From Fimbriiglobus sp. (GTDB taxonomy: Bacteria > Planctomycetota > Planctomycetia > Gemmatales > Gemmataceae): a DNA stretch of 5,856 nt. Of this stretch, positions 4,109 through 5,856 are shown in pieces. The stretch spans positions 1 through 5,856 of the forward strand of contig JANXTD010000532.1 of NCBI GenBank assembly GCA_025352585.1. The letters run 5' to 3'. Numbering within the stretch: the first letter of the stretch is position 1; every line of letters begins with the position of its first letter. The notes under the pieces are model-generated. The model ran no database searches and was not told the origin of the DNA. It saw nothing but the letters and a program-made list of their open reading frames with translations. Made by a program: the position numbers and the translations under genes.

Positions 4109-5856
4109 ATGTCGCGCCTTGCCGCCCTCGTCGTCGCCGTTCTCGCGCTGACCGCCCCGCCCGCGTCCGCCCAGCCGGCCGACCCCATCGACCTGGCGCG
4201 CGGACTGCGCGAGAACGGCCTGCCCGACCTGGCGCTCGAGTACCTGCAAGAACTCTCGGCGAAGCGGCCGTCGCCGGGGGCGCTGGCGGTGATCCCGCTG
4301 GAGCGCGCCCGCGCCCGGCTCGAACTCGCCGCCGAGGAGGCCGACGACGCGAAGCGCGGCGGCCTGGTCAACGAGGCCAAGGCCGACTTCGACCGCTTCC
4401 TGGCCGCCAACGCCACCCACCCGCGCCGCGCCGAGGCGGCCCTGTCGCTGGCCCGGCTCGTCTCGGTGCAGGCCAAGGGGATGGTGTCGAAGGCCACCAA
4501 GAAGTCCGACGAGAAGGCCCAGCAGGCCGACAAGCTCGCCGCGCGGCCGGTGTTCGACGACGCCTCCAAGCGCTTCAGCCAGGCCGCGACCGAGTTCGCC
4601 AAGAAGCTCGACGACGCCGGCCTCACCCCCGCCGCCAGGCGACTGGTCCAGAACGACTTGTACCAGGCCCAACTCGACCAGGCGGTCAACAAGTTCCAGT
4701 TGGCCATGACCTACCCGAAGTCCGGCGCGTCCGCGGCGGACGTCGTCGTCCGCGCCAAGTCGATCGACGAGGCCCGCGCGCTCTTCGTCGCGCTCGGCGA
4801 CCGCGACGCGACGCACCCGCTGTGCTGGGTCGCGCTGGCCTGGGTTGGGGAGTGCGAGGCCGAGAAGGACAGCCCCGTCGAGGCCCAGAAGCGCTTCGAC
4901 GCCGTGAAGAAGGAAGCGGTCCGCTCCCCAACCGTCGCCGGGCTGGGGGCCCGCACGGCCCGCTTCTTCGAGCTACGCAGCGAGTTCCAGAAGGCCTTCG
5001 CCGACGGCGGCCCCGCCGGCTTGCGCAAGGCGCAGGCCGCCATCGAGTCGTGGCTGGCCGACCCCGCCAGCCGCTCCGCCGCCTCGGCCCCCGAGGCGGC
5101 CGCGGCCCGCTTCTACCTCGCCAACGTGAAGCTCCGCCTGGCCGAGCCGCAGATTAAGACCGACCCCAAGACGATGCAGGTCACGCTCACCGGCAACGCC
5201 CGCGAACTGCTCCAGAGCGCCGAGCGCGACTTCCGCCGCCTGCTCGACCCCGAGAACGACTACACCGGTCGGGCGGCGGAGTACCGCACCAAGACCATCC
5301 GCAGGCTCATCGGCGACCCCGACAAGGTGGACCCCGCCAAGCTCGCCGACTTCGAGACCGGGCTGATGGTCGCGCAGGTGCAGTACTACCGCGCCGTCAA
5401 GGAGGCCGACACGGCCGACGCCCGCAAGGCCGCCGCCGCCAAGGCCGTCGCCACCTACGAGCAGCTCCAGCGGATGCCGGTGCCGCGCGAGTTCGCCCGC
5501 GACGCCCTCGAGGCGCAGGCCAACCTCGCCTACGCCTACACGCTCGCCGACAAGCCGTACCAGGCGGCCGTCCTGGCCGAGTCGATCGCCCGAACCAGCC
5601 GCAACCCCGCCACGGCCTCGCGGGCCGGGCTGATCGCGATGAGCGCCTACCGCCAGGCCGGGGCCAAGGTCGATCAGGCCGACGCCAAGGGCCGCCGCGG
5701 CGACCTCGACCGCGCCGTCAGCGTCGGCCTCTGGCTCGACAAGCAGTTCCCACTCGAGGCCCACACCGACAGCGCCCGCGTGCAGGTCGCCCGCGACATG
5801 CTCCAGACCCGCCGCTACCCCGAGGGCTTCAAGCTGCCGACGCGCGTCAGCAGCTT
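4109..5856 (+). CDS. Exported alanine-rich helical-repeat (TPR-like) protein, 3' end beyond window
   Basis: An uninterrupted reading frame of 582 codons runs to the right edge without a stop, so the C-terminus is missing. I do not recognise a named family. Residues 1-21 form a Sec-type signal peptide: one arginine (R3), a hydrophobic core LAALVVAVLALTA (4-16), and an ASA site (19-21) giving probable cleavage before Q22, so the protein is likely periplasmic or otherwise exported. The mature part is almost wholly predicted-helical, rich in Ala, Arg, Lys, Glu and Asp. It has TPR-like half-repeats such as RGLRENGLPDLALEYLQEL (31-49) and further helix pairs around 85-120, 230-265, 415-455 and 460-510. 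The segment at about 125-175 is Lys/Asp/Ala-rich and may be coiled coil. No catalytic motif or second membrane segment is visible. A scaffold or protein-interaction role is plausible but is inference. It is divergent from ybeY and has its own candidate promoter and ribosome site. Confidence 0.88.
   Translation, partial: MSRLAALVVAVLALTAPPASAQPADPIDLARGLRENGLPDLALEYLQELSAKRPSPGALAVIPLERARARLELAAEEADDAKRGGLVNEAKADFDRFLAANATHPRRAEAALSLARLVSVQAKGMVSKATKKSDEKAQQADKLAARPVFDDASKRFSQAATEFAKKLDDAGLTPAARRLVQNDLYQAQLDQAVNKFQLAMTYPKSGASAADVVVRAKSIDEARALFVALGDRDATHPLCWVALAWVGECEAEKDSPVEAQKRFDAVKKEAVRSPTVAGLGARTARFFELRSEFQKAFADGGPAGLRKAQAAIESWLADPASRSAASAPEAAAARFYLANVKLRLAEPQIKTDPKTMQVTLTGNARELLQSAERDFRRLLDPENDYTGRAAEYRTKTIRRLIGDPDKVDPAKLADFETGLMVAQVQYYRAVKEADTADARKAAAAKAVATYEQLQRMPVPREFARDALEAQANLAYAYTLADKPYQAAVLAESIARTSRNPATASRAGLIAMSAYRQAGAKVDQADAKGRRGDLDRAVSVGLWLDKQFPLEAHTDSARVQVARDMLQTRRYPEGFKLPTRVSS

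Noticed and set aside
3779..4816. Minus-strand open frame of 345 codons spanning ybeY, the spacer and the exported protein gene
   Set aside because: It overlaps ybeY in another frame and lies antisense to the signal-peptide gene. Its sequence is Gly/Leu/Val/Arg-biased and motif-free.
4973..5764. Minus-strand open frame of 263 codons
   Set aside because: It is the complementary shadow of the exported repeat protein gene, with Gly/Val/Leu low-complexity composition and no recognisable domain.
1..5856. CRISPR arrays, tRNA or rRNA genes, insertion sequences
   Set aside because: No regularly spaced direct repeats, no tRNA-like or rRNA segments, and no transposase or terminal inverted repeats were seen. 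Nearly all sequence is explained by the six genes and two short divergent spacers.

Overview
This is a very GC-rich, gene-dense stretch of bacterial chromosome. The mix of genes fits a planctomycete, most likely of the Gemmata type: an aconitase-superfamily dehydratase of the HacA/archaeal-LeuC kind, a Uma2-family (DUF820) putative nuclease, a YbeY with an unusual third metal ligand, and a large exported alanine-rich helical-repeat protein. The taxonomic assignment is an inference from gene content and protein style, since there is no rRNA or other marker. I see no mobile element, CRISPR array, tRNA or rRNA.

Layout: (1) On the minus strand, a Uma2-family gene (2067 to 1372) is followed after 12 bases by a 3-isopropylmalate dehydratase large-subunit-like gene (1359 to 43). 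They look like a two-gene transcription unit. The Uma2 gene is clearly richer in A+T than its neighbours. (2) A 77-base divergent spacer with candidate promoters on both strands separates this pair from truD (2145 to 3191, plus), the tRNA pseudouridine-13 synthase. (3) truD converges, with only 9 bases between stop codons, on a minus-strand pair: ybeY (3971 to 3531), the rRNA-maturation endoribonuclease, and a single-domain rhodanese (3527 to 3201), which starts 3 bases after the ybeY stop. (4) A 137-base divergent spacer carries a good sigma-70-like promoter facing right and, facing left, a -10-like hexamer placed so that ybeY could be translated from a leaderless mRNA. (5) From 4109 to the right edge runs a plus-strand gene with no stop in the window: 582 codons of a signal-peptide-bearing, helical, probably TPR-like protein.

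Functionally, truD and ybeY both act on RNA (tRNA modification and 16S rRNA maturation), and the rhodanese is a sulfur-transfer protein that is probably co-translated with YbeY. The LeuC-like enzyme belongs to leucine biosynthesis or a related 2-oxoacid chain-elongation route, but its small subunit is not adjacent in this window. Most of the window is ordinary housekeeping. The least explained parts are the large exported repeat protein, the Asp-for-His change in YbeY, the possible leaderless start of ybeY, and the compositionally distinct Uma2 gene tied to a biosynthetic gene. I did not find a convincing new multi-gene system.
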